Below are positions 27,407-36,636 of a stretch of 54,320 nucleotides of DNA, piece by piece. The DNA comes from Bacteroidales bacterium (GTDB lineage: Bacteria > Bacteroidota > Bacteroidia > Bacteroidales > VadinHA17): contig JAOZPG010000018.1 of NCBI GenBank assembly GCA_029932855.1, positions 1 through 54,320 of the forward strand. Reading direction: 5' to 3'. Under the pieces are notes generated by a model. It saw only the letters and a program-made list of their open reading frames with translations. It was not told where the DNA came from and made no database searches. Position numbers and translations under genes: made by a program. The stretch's first letter is position 1, and each line of letters begins with the position of its first letter.

Positions 27407-28994
27407 GAACAGTAAAAGAAATATTTATTTACCCCTGATATTTTCACTATTACTTATTGCAGGTATTTACCTCGGCATCTCCCTGGAAAGAATAAGATCA
27501 AACGAACTGGCTTCTCAGCATTTTTATATCTCAAAGCTGAACAGCATATTAAATTTCGTAGAAGCTAAATATGTTGATTCTGTTAATCTGTCTGAACTTG
27601 AAGAAGCAGCTATTCCTCCAATACTGGAACAACTTGACCCACATTCCATTTATATTCCGGCCAATGATGTATTAACAGTAAATGAACCACTGGAAGGTAA
27701 TTTCGAAGGTATAGGCGTTTCATTTAATATGCCTGATGATACGATAGTGATCATTTCTGTTATCAAGGGTGGCCCCTCTGAAAAAGCAGGAATACTTGCA
27801 GGAGACAGGATAATTGAGATTGAAAACAAAAATGTAGCCGGTTTAGGCATCAATTCCAATGATATTGTAAAGCAACTAAAAGGTCCCCGGGGAACCAGGG
27901 TGAAAGTGGGTATAAAAAGGAAATATGTTGAAGAGATCCTGGACTTCACAATAACCAGGGACAAGATACCCCTATACAGCCTTGATGCCTCCTTTATGGT
28001 TAATGATTCCATAGGTTTTATCAAGATCAGTAAATTTGCCAGAACTACCTACAATGAATTTATGGAAGCTCTTACCAGCCTCAGGAAGGAAGGTATGACA
28101 AAAATGATATTTGACTTAAGAGGGAACAGTGGTGGCTATATGGATGCTGCCACAAATATTGCCAACCAGTTCCTGGCTGAAAAAGCCCTTATAGTTTATA
28201 CGGAAGGCAGATCGCATGGCAGGGAAAATACCATTGCAAATGGGAAAGGACAATTTCAGGATGGTGAACTAATTATTCTAATAGATGAGTGGTCGGCCTC
28301 GGCAAGCGAGATAATTGCCGGTGCCATACAGGATAATGACAGGGGGAGCATTATGGGAAGAAGATCGTTTGGAAAAGGACTGGTACAGGAGCCTTTGATC
28401 CTGAGTGACGGATCTATGATCAGGCTTACCATTGCACGTTATTACACACCTACCGGGAGGTGTATACAAAAATCTTACAGTAATGGTAATGCTGATTATT
28501 TTCACGACCTGGAAATAAGGTACCTGAATGGAGAATTTATGGAAGCTGACAGTATTCAATTTGCCGATTCCCTTAAATATACAACCCCTGGAGGGAAAGT
28601 GGTTTACGGAGGAGGAGGGATAATGCCTGACATATTTGTTCCTGTTGATACCACAGGTCTCAGCACATATTTCCTTATGCTTAGGAATAAAGGCCTTATT
28701 TACAGGTTTGCATTTGAGTATTCCGACAGGAACAGAAATGAATTGGTCAAATATACCGACGCAAAACAAATTGAGGACTACCTCAACTCACAAGACCTGC
28801 TGACTGAATTCGTGAAATTTGCAAGTCAGAACGGCGTAATAAAAGATTCCGCTGCACTTAAGGAATCAGGCTTTATCATTCATACCCAGATAAAAGCTTA
28901 TATTGCAAGGAATATGATAGACAACAAGGGTTTTTATCCTATCTGGACTAAGATCGACAATACATTCAGGCAGGCAGTTAAACAACTATCATAG
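27396..28994 (+). CDS. S41 family C-terminal processing peptidase
   Basis: 532 residues. A single N-terminal membrane anchor (about residues 9-29) puts the rest in the periplasm. Residues about 97-185 form a PDZ domain (EGIGVSFNMPDDTIVIISV, GDRIIEIENKNVAG). The protease core has LRGNSGGYMDAA, then WSASASEIIAGAIQDND with probable catalytic Ser302 and RRSFGKGLVQE with Lys327, the 25-residue spacing of the Ser-Lys dyad in CtpA enzymes. The C-terminal part after residue 380 is helical and specific to Bacteroidota relatives. It degrades or trims C-termini of envelope proteins. Its start overlaps the deaminase gene by 11 bp. Confidence 0.93.
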   Translation: MNYKNSKRNIYLPLIFSLLLIAGIYLGISLERIRSNELASQHFYISKLNSILNFVEAKYVDSVNLSELEEAAIPPILEQLDPHSIYIPANDVLTVNEPLEGNFEGIGVSFNMPDDTIVIISVIKGGPSEKAGILAGDRIIEIENKNVAGLGINSNDIVKQLKGPRGTRVKVGIKRKYVEEILDFTITRDKIPLYSLDASFMVNDSIGFIKISKFARTTYNEFMEALTSLRKEGMTKMIFDLRGNSGGYMDAATNIANQFLAEKALIVYTEGRSHGRENTIANGKGQFQDGELIILIDEWSASASEIIAGAIQDNDRGSIMGRRSFGKGLVQEPLILSDGSMIRLTIARYYTPTGRCIQKSYSNGNADYFHDLEIRYLNGEFMEADSIQFADSLKYTTPGGKVVYGGGGIMPDIFVPVDTTGLSTYFLMLRNKGLIYRFAFEYSDRNRNELVKYTDAKQIEDYLNSQDLLTEFVKFASQNGVIKDSAALKESGFIIHTQIKAYIARNMIDNKGFYPIWTKIDNTFRQAVKQLS

Positions 28995-29016
28995 CAATCC
29001 GCTCGTAGCCATATTT

Positions 29017-29832
29017 TCATGTATTCTTCATCCAGTCTTTAAATAATTGCAGGGAAAGTTCTTTCTCTTCTATAAAACCCTGGTGACCGCTATTCATTAA
29101 TGTTACCAGGCTCCCTTTCACAGGCATTTTTATTTTCGTCCTGATCTCATTATATGGAATGTAATTATCTTTTCTTCCAAGTATCCACAGAAAAGGAATG
29201 TCAGTTGCTGCAAGCATATTCACCATATCCTTCCGTAGCATCATCCCTTTAAGTGTAGATACAATACCTTCATCAGGGGTATCTCTTGCAATTAATTTCG
29301 CAAATTCAATTTCATTTTTAAACTTTTTAAGATTATCACTGGCAAAAGCATTTGGAATATTTACATTATATATAAGTTCCTTTTTACCGGCCTGCACCAA
29401 TTTTATCTCTTTTTGCCTTTTCTTTTTTACTTCCTCAGAATCTGGCAGGGGATGAGAATGAAACAAACAGAATCCTTCCAGGTATTGCGGATATGATTCA
29501 AGAAATGATAATGCTACATAACCTCCGAGGGAATGACCGGCAAGAAAAAACTTTTCCAGCTTTAACTTATCAGCCAGAGACTTAATAGCAGTTACTGAAT
29601 CTTCCATAGTTTGTATCTCTCCTGACAATTCCGAACTACCATGCCCCGGCAGGTCGGGTCTTATTATCCTGTACTCACCGGTTAGACCTTGTACAAAATC
29701 ATCCCATATGCTAAGTGATTCAAGGTATCCATGAAGAAGAAAGATAACAGATCCTTTGCCCTCATCCATATAAACCAATCTCTTGTTACCAGACAAAATG
29801 TGCTTCTCCCTGTGTTTTTCAAAATTCTTCAT
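29017..29832 (-). CDS. Alpha/beta hydrolase
   Basis: 271 residues with the alpha/beta hydrolase fold. FLLHGYLESLSIWDDF gives the oxyanion-hole HG. The nucleophile elbow LAGHSLGGYVALSF holds the catalytic Ser (around residue 97). ILGRKDNYIP gives the Asp and MNSGHQGFIEE the His. There is no signal peptide, so it is cytoplasmic. The pattern is that of small esterases and MhpC/BioH-like hydrolases; the substrate cannot be told. It is convergent with the S41 peptidase and divergent from sdhC. Confidence 0.88.
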   Translation of the reverse strand: MKNFEKHREKHILSGNKRLVYMDEGKGSVIFLLHGYLESLSIWDDFVQGLTGEYRIIRPDLPGHGSSELSGEIQTMEDSVTAIKSLADKLKLEKFFLAGHSLGGYVALSFLESYPQYLEGFCLFHSHPLPDSEEVKKKRQKEIKLVQAGKKELIYNVNIPNAFASDNLKKFKNEIEFAKLIARDTPDEGIVSTLKGMMLRKDMVNMLAATDIPFLWILGRKDNYIPYNEIRTKIKMPVKGSLVTLMNSGHQGFIEEKELSLQLFKDWMKNT

Positions 29833-29878
29833 TTGCTTTTTAGACTAATTTTAAATTAAAATATTATGTTGAGAAACA

Positions 29879-29909
29879 TTGTATATACTTTATTAATCAA
29901 ATATTTTTG
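29879..29909 (+). promoter_or_regulatory. Promoter of the sdhCAB operon
   Basis: TTG at 29879-29881, 20 nt, then TATTTTTG at 29902-29909, an exact TAnnTTTG. It is 67 bp before the chosen sdhC ATG. Confidence 0.7.
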
Positions 29910-29976
29910 GAACTCTTTAAATAGCCGTGTTATTTTAATGGCAAGTTAATTATGATTGTTTATTAATAATAAATCC

Positions 29977-30621
29977 ATGAGTAGTTTTTTAGGTAGCTCA
30001 GTATCAAAAAAGTTTGTGATGGCCATATTTGGTCTTTTTTTAATTGTCTTTCTCCTGGTTCATCTCGGGTTAAACTTATTCCTCTTATCCGACAATCCTG
30101 AACCCTTTAATAAGGCAGCACATTTTATGGCCTCTAATCCAATTGTTAAAGTCTTTGAGATTGTTCTGATGGGCGGCTTTCTTATACATATGCTTTGGGG
30201 AATAATTCTTCAGATACAAAACTGGATAGCCAGGCCCGTACAATACAAGCAAATGGCTCAGACACAAATTTCATTCTTCTCAAAATACATGATCTATACA
30301 GGAGGCATTATTATTATTTTCCTGCTAATTCATTTTACAAACTTTTATTTTGTGAAACTGGGACTGGTTGAAGGTGACCATGAAAACTTCTATGGCATGG
30401 CTCATGAATTATTTACAATCCCAGCCTATCTTATCTTCTATCTCTTTTCTTTTCTTATCCTGTCTTTCCACCTGAATCATGCATTTCAATCGGCATTCCA
30501 AACACTTGGACTGAATCATAACAGCTATACACCGACCATTAAATTCATCGGTCTGCTTTATTCAATCCTTGTTCCTGCAGGATTTGCCATTATCGCGATA
30601 TTATTATATTTCTCCAACTAA
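29977..30621 (+). CDS. sdhC: Succinate dehydrogenase/fumarate reductase cytochrome b subunit
   Basis: 214 residues from the ATG at 29977 (MSSFLGSSVSKKFVMAIFG); the frame to 29956 begins at a TTG. Five hydrophobic helices are visible. They carry His residues in LLVHLGLNL, LIHMLWG, LIHFTNF, MAHELF and SFHLNHAFQSAFQTLG, which suit a two-heme cytochrome b of the single-anchor type (as in Wolinella FrdC and Bacteroidota Sdh). It ties the soluble SdhAB part to the membrane and exchanges electrons with menaquinone. First gene of sdhCAB. Confidence 0.95.
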   Translation: MSSFLGSSVSKKFVMAIFGLFLIVFLLVHLGLNLFLLSDNPEPFNKAAHFMASNPIVKVFEIVLMGGFLIHMLWGIILQIQNWIARPVQYKQMAQTQISFFSKYMIYTGGIIIIFLLIHFTNFYFVKLGLVEGDHENFYGMAHELFTIPAYLIFYLFSFLILSFHLNHAFQSAFQTLGLNHNSYTPTIKFIGLLYSILVPAGFAIIAILLYFSN

Positions 30622-30649
30622 AATCAAGAATAAGTAATCTCCATATACC

Positions 30650-32569
30650 ATGACAAAATTAAATTCCAAAATTCCTGATGGACCTCTGGCTGAAAAATGG
30701 ACAAAATTCAAGGCTACAACAAGACTTGTAAATCCGGCAAACAAGAAAAAACTTGAAATTATAGTTGTAGGCACAGGACTTGCAGGTGCAAGTGCAGCAT
30801 CAGCATTAGGAGAATTAGGATACAATGTAAAAAACTTTTGCTATCAGGACACTCCCAGAAGAGCTCACTCTGTTGCAGCCCAAGGAGGAATAAACGCTGC
30901 AAAAAATTACAAAAATGATGGTGACAGCGTATACAGGCTGTTTTATGATATGGTTAAAGGCGGTGATTACCGCTCCCGTGAAGCCAATGTTTACAGGACA
31001 GCAGAAGTAAGTAATGATGTCATAGATCATTATACAGCTCTCGGTGTTCCCTTTGCCCGTGATTACGGTGGGAACCTGGATAATCGATCCTTTGGAGGCG
31101 TACAGGTGTCACGTACCTTTTATGCAAAGGGACAAACAGGTCAGCAATGTCTTCTGGGAGCATACTCTTCCCTGAACAGGCAAATAAGCAAAGGAAAGGT
31201 TACTATGTATTCACGCCGTGAAATGCTGGAACTGGTAATCATTGATGGAAAAGCAAGGGGAATAATTACCCGAAACCTGGTTAGTGGTGAAATTGAAAGG
31301 CATTCTGCCCATGCTGTAGTACTTGCTACAGGTGGATATGGAACAATCTACTATCTGTCAACCCTGGCAGTTAATTCAAACCCCTCTGCAGCATGGAAGG
31401 CTCATAAGAAAGGAGCTTTATTTGCCAATCCAAGCTTTGTGCAGATACATCCAACCAGCATACCTCAGCTGAATGATTACCAGGCAAAACTTACCCTTAT
31501 GTCTGAATCGCTAAGAAATGATGGCAGGATATGGGTTCCTAAAACAAAAGGTGATAAAAGGCATCCCAACGAAATACCTGAAGAGGATAGGGATTATTAC
31601 CTTGAAAGAAGGTATCCTGCATTTGGTAATCTTGTCCCCAGGGATGTAGCCTCACGGGCAGCCAAGGAAAGGTGTGATGCCGGTTATGGTGTTAGTGAAA
31701 CCGGACTGGCAGTAAACCTGGATTTCAGAGATGCTATAAATAAACAGGGGAAGAAAGCCATAGAAAACAAATACGGCAACTTGTTTGAAATGTATGAAAC
31801 AATAACCGGAACCAGTCCATATGAAGAACCTATGCGCATATATCCTGCCGGACATTATACCATGGGAGGCCTGTGGGTTGATTATGAACTGATGACCACA
31901 ATACCTGGTCTATATGCTATAGGTGAATCTAACTTTTCCGATCATGGTGCAAACAGACTGGGAGCAAGTTCCCTGATGCAGACATCGGGTGATGGATATT
32001 TCATACTTCCCTATACCATCGGTAATTACCTTGCCGATGATATAAGAACACCCATAATACCAACAGATACCAAAGAATTTGATGATGCAGAAAAAGAAGT
32101 AAAAGACAGGCTTGAAAAACTCATCTCAATAAAAGGCAAACAAACTGTTACTTCCTTCCACAGAAGACTTGGCAAAATAATGTGGAATCATGCCGGTATG
32201 TCACGTAATGAACAAGGGCTGAAAGAAGCATTACAAATGGTTAAAGAACTAAAAGAAGAGTTTTGGAATGATGTGATGATCCCCGGAGAACTTGAAGAAC
32301 TGAACCAGGAACTTGAAAAAGCAGGCAGGGTAGCCGATTATTTTGATGTAGCCCGGCTTATGATCACTGATGCCCTCAACCGTACAGAATCATGCGGTGC
32401 CCATTTCAGAGAAGAAAGTCAAACTGAAGATGGGGAAGCCAAAAGAGATGATGCTAATTTCATGTACGTTGCTGCCTGGGAATATACCGGAGAAAATAAA
32501 GAATATAAACTTCATAAGGAAGCCCTTATTTATGAAAATATCGAGGTTAAAGTAAGAAGCTATAAATAA
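30650..32569 (+). CDS. sdhA: Succinate dehydrogenase/fumarate reductase flavoprotein subunit
   Basis: 639 residues. The FAD-binding [18 protein letters not shown] begins near residue 41. His73 in [17 protein letters not shown] is the residue that covalently binds FAD in this family. [19 protein letters not shown] and [13 protein letters not shown] form the active-site region, and [14 protein letters not shown] completes the FAD site. It interconverts succinate and fumarate. It lies 28 bp after sdhC and 15 bp before sdhB. Confidence 0.97.
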   Translation: MTKLNSKIPDGPLAEKWTKFKATTRLVNPANKKKLEIIVVGTGLAGASAASALGELGYNVKNFCYQDTPRRAHSVAAQGGINAAKNYKNDGDSVYRLFYDMVKGGDYRSREANVYRTAEVSNDVIDHYTALGVPFARDYGGNLDNRSFGGVQVSRTFYAKGQTGQQCLLGAYSSLNRQISKGKVTMYSRREMLELVIIDGKARGIITRNLVSGEIERHSAHAVVLATGGYGTIYYLSTLAVNSNPSAAWKAHKKGALFANPSFVQIHPTSIPQLNDYQAKLTLMSESLRNDGRIWVPKTKGDKRHPNEIPEEDRDYYLERRYPAFGNLVPRDVASRAAKERCDAGYGVSETGLAVNLDFRDAINKQGKKAIENKYGNLFEMYETITGTSPYEEPMRIYPAGHYTMGGLWVDYELMTTIPGLYAIGESNFSDHGANRLGASSLMQTSGDGYFILPYTIGNYLADDIRTPIIPTDTKEFDDAEKEVKDRLEKLISIKGKQTVTSFHRRLGKIMWNHAGMSRNEQGLKEALQMVKELKEEFWNDVMIPGELEELNQELEKAGRVADYFDVARLMITDALNRTESCGAHFREESQTEDGEAKRDDANFMYVAAWEYTGENKEYKLHKEALIYENIEVKVRSYK

Positions 32570-32584
32570 TAAACAATATATCAG

Positions 32585-33325
32585 ATGAAGGTTAAACTTA
32601 AAATATGGCGGCAAAAGAATGCTGTTTCAAAAGGAAAATTTGTGACTTATGACTTTGATGGTGCCTCACCAGAAATGTCATTCCTTGAAATGCTTGATGC
32701 TTTAAACACCACCCTTATTCAGAAAGGTGACAACCCTGTGGCTTTTGACAGCGATTGCCGTGAAGGAATATGCGGTGCCTGTGGTATGTATATTAACGGC
32801 TACCCAAATGGTCCGGTTAAAGGAATTACCACCTGCCACCTGAGTATGAGATATTTTAAAGATGGACAAACGATTGTTGTAGAACCATGGCGTGCCAAAG
32901 CTTTTCCGGTTGTTAAAGACCTGATCGTTGATCGTATGGCCTTCGATAAAATACAAACAGCAGGAGGTTTTATATCCACGAATGTCGGTTCAGCCCCTGA
33001 TGCGCATGCAATACCTGTAAACAAAAGTAAGGCAGACGATGCTTTTGATTCATCAATATGTATTGGTTGCGGAACCTGTGTGGCTGCCTGTAAAAATGCT
33101 TCTGCCATGCTTTTTGTTTCAGCTAAAGTATCACAGTATGCTCTTTTCCCTCAAGGTAAGATTGAAGCTAAAGAAAGAGTTAAAGCGATGATTCAGACAA
33201 TGGACGAACTGGGATTTGGTAACTGTACAAATACAGGTGCCTGTGAAGCACAATGTCCTAAAAACATATCTATAATTAATATCGCACGTTTGAACAGGGA
33301 ATATTTTTCAGCCAAGATTAACTGA
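32585..33325 (+). CDS. sdhB: Succinate dehydrogenase/fumarate reductase iron-sulfur subunit
   Basis: 246 residues. The N-terminal [2Fe-2S] domain has Cys58, Cys63, Cys66 ([11 protein letters not shown]) and Cys84 (TTCHL). The C-terminal domain has [11 protein letters not shown] for a [4Fe-4S] cluster and [15 protein letters not shown] for the remaining ligands. It passes electrons from SdhA to the cytochrome. Third gene of sdhCAB. Its stop codon lies inside the first copy of a 17-bp direct repeat that is duplicated just downstream. Confidence 0.96.
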   Translation: MKVKLKIWRQKNAVSKGKFVTYDFDGASPEMSFLEMLDALNTTLIQKGDNPVAFDSDCREGICGACGMYINGYPNGPVKGITTCHLSMRYFKDGQTIVVEPWRAKAFPVVKDLIVDRMAFDKIQTAGGFISTNVGSAPDAHAIPVNKSKADDAFDSSICIGCGTCVAACKNASAMLFVSAKVSQYALFPQGKIEAKERVKAMIQTMDELGFGNCTNTGACEAQCPKNISIINIARLNREYFSAKIN

Positions 33326-33352
33326 TCTGCTCAAAATTAACTGATCTGCTCA
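33317..33352. repeat. 17-bp tandem direct repeat at the sdhB/aminopeptidase junction
   Basis: ATTAACTGATCTGCTCA occurs at 33317-33333 and again at 33336-33352 (period 19). Copy 1 contains the sdhB stop (TGA 33323-33325). Copy 2 ends with TCA, the minus-strand TGA stop of the convergent aminopeptidase gene. Confidence 0.9.
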
Positions 33353-34738
33353 GGCATTCATTGTTTCTTCAATCTCAGTAATTGTTTTTGGTATTGGTTT
33401 GCCCAAGACCCTGTATCCGTCTTTTGTCACCAACACATCATCCTCAATACGTATTCCCCCAAAATCTTTATACTTCTCAACAGCATCGTAATTAATAAAT
33501 TCCGACAGCTTATTTTCACTTTTCCAAAGATCTATAAGTGCAGGAATAAAATATAATCCGGGTTCCACGGTAAATACATGACCCGGTTCATACTCTTTAC
33601 CAAACCTCAAAAATGCAAGACCAAATTGATTACTCCTTGTTATATTCTCATCATAACCGATAAAGTTTTCTCCCAATCCTTCCATATCATGGACATCCAG
33701 TCCCATATGATGTCCAAGTCCATGCGGAAAGAAAAGTGCATGTGCTCCCTCCTGTACTGCATCAGTAATACTCCCCTTCATAATACCCAGGTCTTTTAAT
33801 CCAGAAGCAATTATTTCTGCTGCATACAGATGACTATCCCGGTTCGTTTTACCAGGCTTGACAGCTTTTATGGCTTCAGTATTTGCCTTTAAAACTATCT
33901 CATAAATTTGTTTCTGTCTATTATCAAACTTTCCCCCGACAGGTACTGTGCGGGTAATATCGCTTGCATAGTGAAGAAGTGATTCGGCTCCTGCATCAGT
34001 TACCATCATCCTTCCTTTCCTGAGAACATTCCCATGGTAATGATTATGCAATGTTTGTCCGTTTATACTTAAAATTATAGGAAATGAAACCCCATTCCCC
34101 ATTGAATGAGCTATCCCTTCTATTTTACCTGCTATCTCTCTTTCCACAACCCCGGGCATAGCCATCTTCATTGCAGTGGTATGCATCTCGTATGCTATAT
34201 CCATTGCATATTCAATTTCCTTTACCTCTTCTTCATCTTTATGTATCCTCAGGCTTACTACGGCCCTAATTAATTCCTGAGAGGCGCCCTGCTTTACAGC
34301 ATCAGCTGTTTTATCTAATAACTGAGTCAGCAGAAGCACATTATCCCCCCTGTACGGAGGAAGAAAATGTATTTTTCTTCCCTTACTGATTGCTTCTGAA
34401 ATCAGCTCTTTAAGTTTTGATATAGGCATACTCTTTGAAACTCCTACTTCCCCGGCTTTGTCTTTCATTAATGGCTGAGGCCCCATCCAGATAATATCAT
34501 CCATATCCACATCATCACCAAATAATATTTCCTCCCCGGAATCAATATCAATAACTGCTGTCATGTCCGGATGATCAAGGCCGAAAAAATAAAGGAAATT
34601 ACTATCCTGCCTGAAATGATATGTATTGTCCGGATAATTAAAACTAGCTTCTGAATTCCCCTGGAAAAGTATTAGTCCTGAAGACATTTTTCCCTTTAAT
34701 TCATTTCTCCTTGTTATATAAGTATTCTTATGAAACAT
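33350..34738 (-). CDS. Aminopeptidase P family protein (Xaa-Pro aminopeptidase, M24)
   Basis: 462 residues. The N-terminal half (to about 170) is the creatinase/AMP_N domain, with LILFQGNSEASFNYPDNTYHF... continuing to FLYFFGLDHPD. The C-terminal half is the pita-bread metallopeptidase. Metal ligands are visible as two Asp in TDAGAESLLHYASDITRT, a His in FFPHGLGHHMGLDVHD, and Glu in FTVEPGLYF and GIRIEDDVLV. It releases N-terminal residues next to proline with two metal ions. No signal peptide. Its promoter TTTG-N18-TACTTTTA lies 41 bp upstream. Confidence 0.94.
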   Translation of the reverse strand: MFHKNTYITRRNELKGKMSSGLILFQGNSEASFNYPDNTYHFRQDSNFLYFFGLDHPDMTAVIDIDSGEEILFGDDVDMDDIIWMGPQPLMKDKAGEVGVSKSMPISKLKELISEAISKGRKIHFLPPYRGDNVLLLTQLLDKTADAVKQGASQELIRAVVSLRIHKDEEEVKEIEYAMDIAYEMHTTAMKMAMPGVVEREIAGKIEGIAHSMGNGVSFPIILSINGQTLHNHYHGNVLRKGRMMVTDAGAESLLHYASDITRTVPVGGKFDNRQKQIYEIVLKANTEAIKAVKPGKTNRDSHLYAAEIIASGLKDLGIMKGSITDAVQEGAHALFFPHGLGHHMGLDVHDMEGLGENFIGYDENITRSNQFGLAFLRFGKEYEPGHVFTVEPGLYFIPALIDLWKSENKLSEFINYDAVEKYKDFGGIRIEDDVLVTKDGYRVLGKPIPKTITEIEETMNA

Positions 34739-34778
34739 GTTAAATAAATTTTTAAGTATCAGTTTTGAAATGTAATAT

Positions 34779-34808
34779 AAAAGTAATACGATTTATACTC
34801 ATTTCAAA
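34779..34808 (-). promoter_or_regulatory. Promoter of the aminopeptidase P gene
   Basis: On the minus strand TTTG (34808 to 34805), 18 nt, then TACTTTTA (34786 to 34779), one base off TAnnTTTG. It lies 41 bp before the ATG at 34738. Confidence 0.6.
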
Positions 34809-34835
34809 GTTGAGAATATTTCTATGCGAAGGGAC

Positions 34836-34865
34836 TTGTATTTAAAAAAATATATACTATATTCG
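34836..34865 (+). promoter_or_regulatory. Promoter of the conserved unknown gene; moves its start
   Basis: TTG at 34836-34838, 19 nt, then TATATTCG at 34858-34865, one base off TAnnTTTG. The -7 box ends 1 bp before the first in-frame ATG (34867), so transcription would begin inside that codon region. The next ATG (34909) is therefore the likelier start. Confidence 0.6.
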
Positions 34866-34908
34866 CATGTTGTATCAATCTTATAAACATTTAATTAACA
34901 ACCCGCAG

Positions 34909-35640
34909 ATGCCCTACCGGAGACTTCCCAACACCGATGCCTCAAGGATTAAGGCTTTAAATACGGCCCTTGAAAAAGGAGAAAGCCTGCCTCCGTTTAA
35001 ACTTTCTTACAGCCAACAATGTCTTTACAAACTACAAACTTTCGTCCCTTCTTATAAACAGGCTTTAAGAATACAAAAGCAAAGTTTTGAGCAACAGGTA
35101 AAAAAAAGTAATCATTATAAAGAAGCATTACAAAAAGCACGTTTATATATTTCACATTTCATCCAGGTAGTAAACCTAGCCATCACCAGAGGGGAGCTTC
35201 CTCCTTCTACAAGAAAATATTATAGCCTTCCGGCAGATTTCTCAACTGTTCCCTCGCTAAAAACTGAAAAAGAAGTTATTGAAATTGGTAAACTATTAAT
35301 TAAAGGTGAAACGGAAAGAATAAGCAAAGGCCTGACGAGTATTACAAATCCTACTATTGCTGTTGTAAAAGTCTGGTATGAGCAATTTACAGATGCTTAT
35401 AATTATCAAAAGACCTTACAAAATAATAATAAGCTGCGGCTGGAAAAACTTGTACAATTAAGGTCTGAAGCAAACAATCTCATTCTAATGGTTTGGAATG
35501 AAGTTGAAGAACATTATAAAGATCTTCCGGAAGACATGAAACGAGAAAAAGCAAGTGAATACGGACTGGTCTATATCTTCAGAAAAAGTGAGAATGAGAA
35601 ATTACGATATATGACCACCAAGCATAAAGATATAGGTTGA
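34909..35640 (+). CDS. Conserved protein of unknown function
   Basis: I do not recognise a domain. From the ATG at 34909 it is 243 residues and begins MPYRRLPNTDASRIKALNTA; the frame opens at 34867, but a promoter -7 box sits directly on that ATG. The protein is soluble, mostly alpha-helical, rich in Lys, Gln, Tyr and Leu, with no signal peptide, membrane segment or Cys motif. The early segment reads FKLSYSQQCLYKLQTFVPSY; the central part has a helix-rich YISHFIQVVNLAITRGELP. It is a single-gene unit, divergent from aminopeptidase P and convergent with the CPBP gene. It looks like a cytoplasmic Bacteroidota family; role unknown. Confidence 0.75.
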   Translation: MPYRRLPNTDASRIKALNTALEKGESLPPFKLSYSQQCLYKLQTFVPSYKQALRIQKQSFEQQVKKSNHYKEALQKARLYISHFIQVVNLAITRGELPPSTRKYYSLPADFSTVPSLKTEKEVIEIGKLLIKGETERISKGLTSITNPTIAVVKVWYEQFTDAYNYQKTLQNNNKLRLEKLVQLRSEANNLILMVWNEVEEHYKDLPEDMKREKASEYGLVYIFRKSENEKLRYMTTKHKDIG

Positions 35641-35659
35641 TTTATGAAATGCCTGTGAG

Positions 35660-36589
35660 CTATGTATTAAGCTTTCCCATCATTTTATGTTTATTGATTT
35701 GCATCAGAGAAAATACAACCAGCAATACTGATAAAATAAAATATATCCAGTTGCTTTCAATAGTTCCTAAACTATCGAAGTTTTGCTCAACAGCATCTTT
35801 CCCCATAAAAAAATAAAGAAGTACAGCCATCCCGTTATTAATAAAATGAGCAATTACCGGAAGCCACAATGTTCCCGACCAGTAATACATAAGTCCGAAT
35901 AATACTCCCAGGTAAAATCTTGGCAAAAATCCATAAAACTGAAGATGCAGAAAACTAAAGAAAAATGCCGTCAATAAAATCCCTGTCAATGGTTTTTTTG
36001 TCCAGTCAATCAAAAACTTTTGAATAAGTCCCCTGAAAAATAATTCTTCACCCAATGCAGGAATTATAGCAATCATAAAAAGATTTACTGCCAATCCCGC
36101 ATAAGTCCTGGTTGAAAGAAAAGCATCTGTTAGCAGGGCTGCATTTTCTTCCATTAGCTTCATCTTTTCTTCAACTGCTGATAGCCATTCAGGTAAAGTC
36201 AGACTCATATTCCAGGCTGACAGCTGGTTTATGACTGGCAATCCAAAAATAATTATCACAGCAATCCATAAAAAAGATATTACAGAAGGGATCCTGTTAA
36301 ACCCAAATTGATTAAATCCATCCCTGAAAAAAACCAGAGACATAATTATTACAGGCAGAATAAACAGGCTTATTCCCTGAAGAATCTGCAAATACTTAAG
36401 AAAAGCAATGTTTGACAGGTCGGCAGGATCTGACATTGAATTAAAAAGCTGTTCCATCTGCATATCTGATAACAGTACCGCCAGGATTATACCAAGAAAG
36501 CTAACAATAAGAAGACTGGCAACAGCACTTATCATTGTAAGCAATATCTTCATAAAAGGATGAATAGCTTCCATATATCCTGTTCTCAT
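35660..36589 (-). CDS. CPBP family intramembrane glutamic endopeptidase
   Basis: 309 residues with about eight membrane segments. The Abi/CAAX-protease motif 1 is GEELFFRGLIQKFL (EExxxR), with motif 2 in FFFSFLHLQF (FxxxH) and motif 3 in VIAHFINNG (HxxxN). These residues form the active site of Rce1-type intramembrane proteases. In bacteria such proteins process peptides or act in immunity to bacteriocins; the substrate is unknown. It is divergent from dusB across only 47 bp. Confidence 0.88.
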   Translation of the reverse strand: MRTGYMEAIHPFMKILLTMISAVASLLIVSFLGIILAVLLSDMQMEQLFNSMSDPADLSNIAFLKYLQILQGISLFILPVIIMSLVFFRDGFNQFGFNRIPSVISFLWIAVIIIFGLPVINQLSAWNMSLTLPEWLSAVEEKMKLMEENAALLTDAFLSTRTYAGLAVNLFMIAIIPALGEELFFRGLIQKFLIDWTKKPLTGILLTAFFFSFLHLQFYGFLPRFYLGVLFGLMYYWSGTLWLPVIAHFINNGMAVLLYFFMGKDAVEQNFDSLGTIESNWIYFILSVLLVVFSLMQINKHKMMGKLNT

Positions 36590-36636
36590 AGCTTTTTCCT
36601 ATTTTTATCCGGCGAAGTTAATTATTATTTAAAGAA

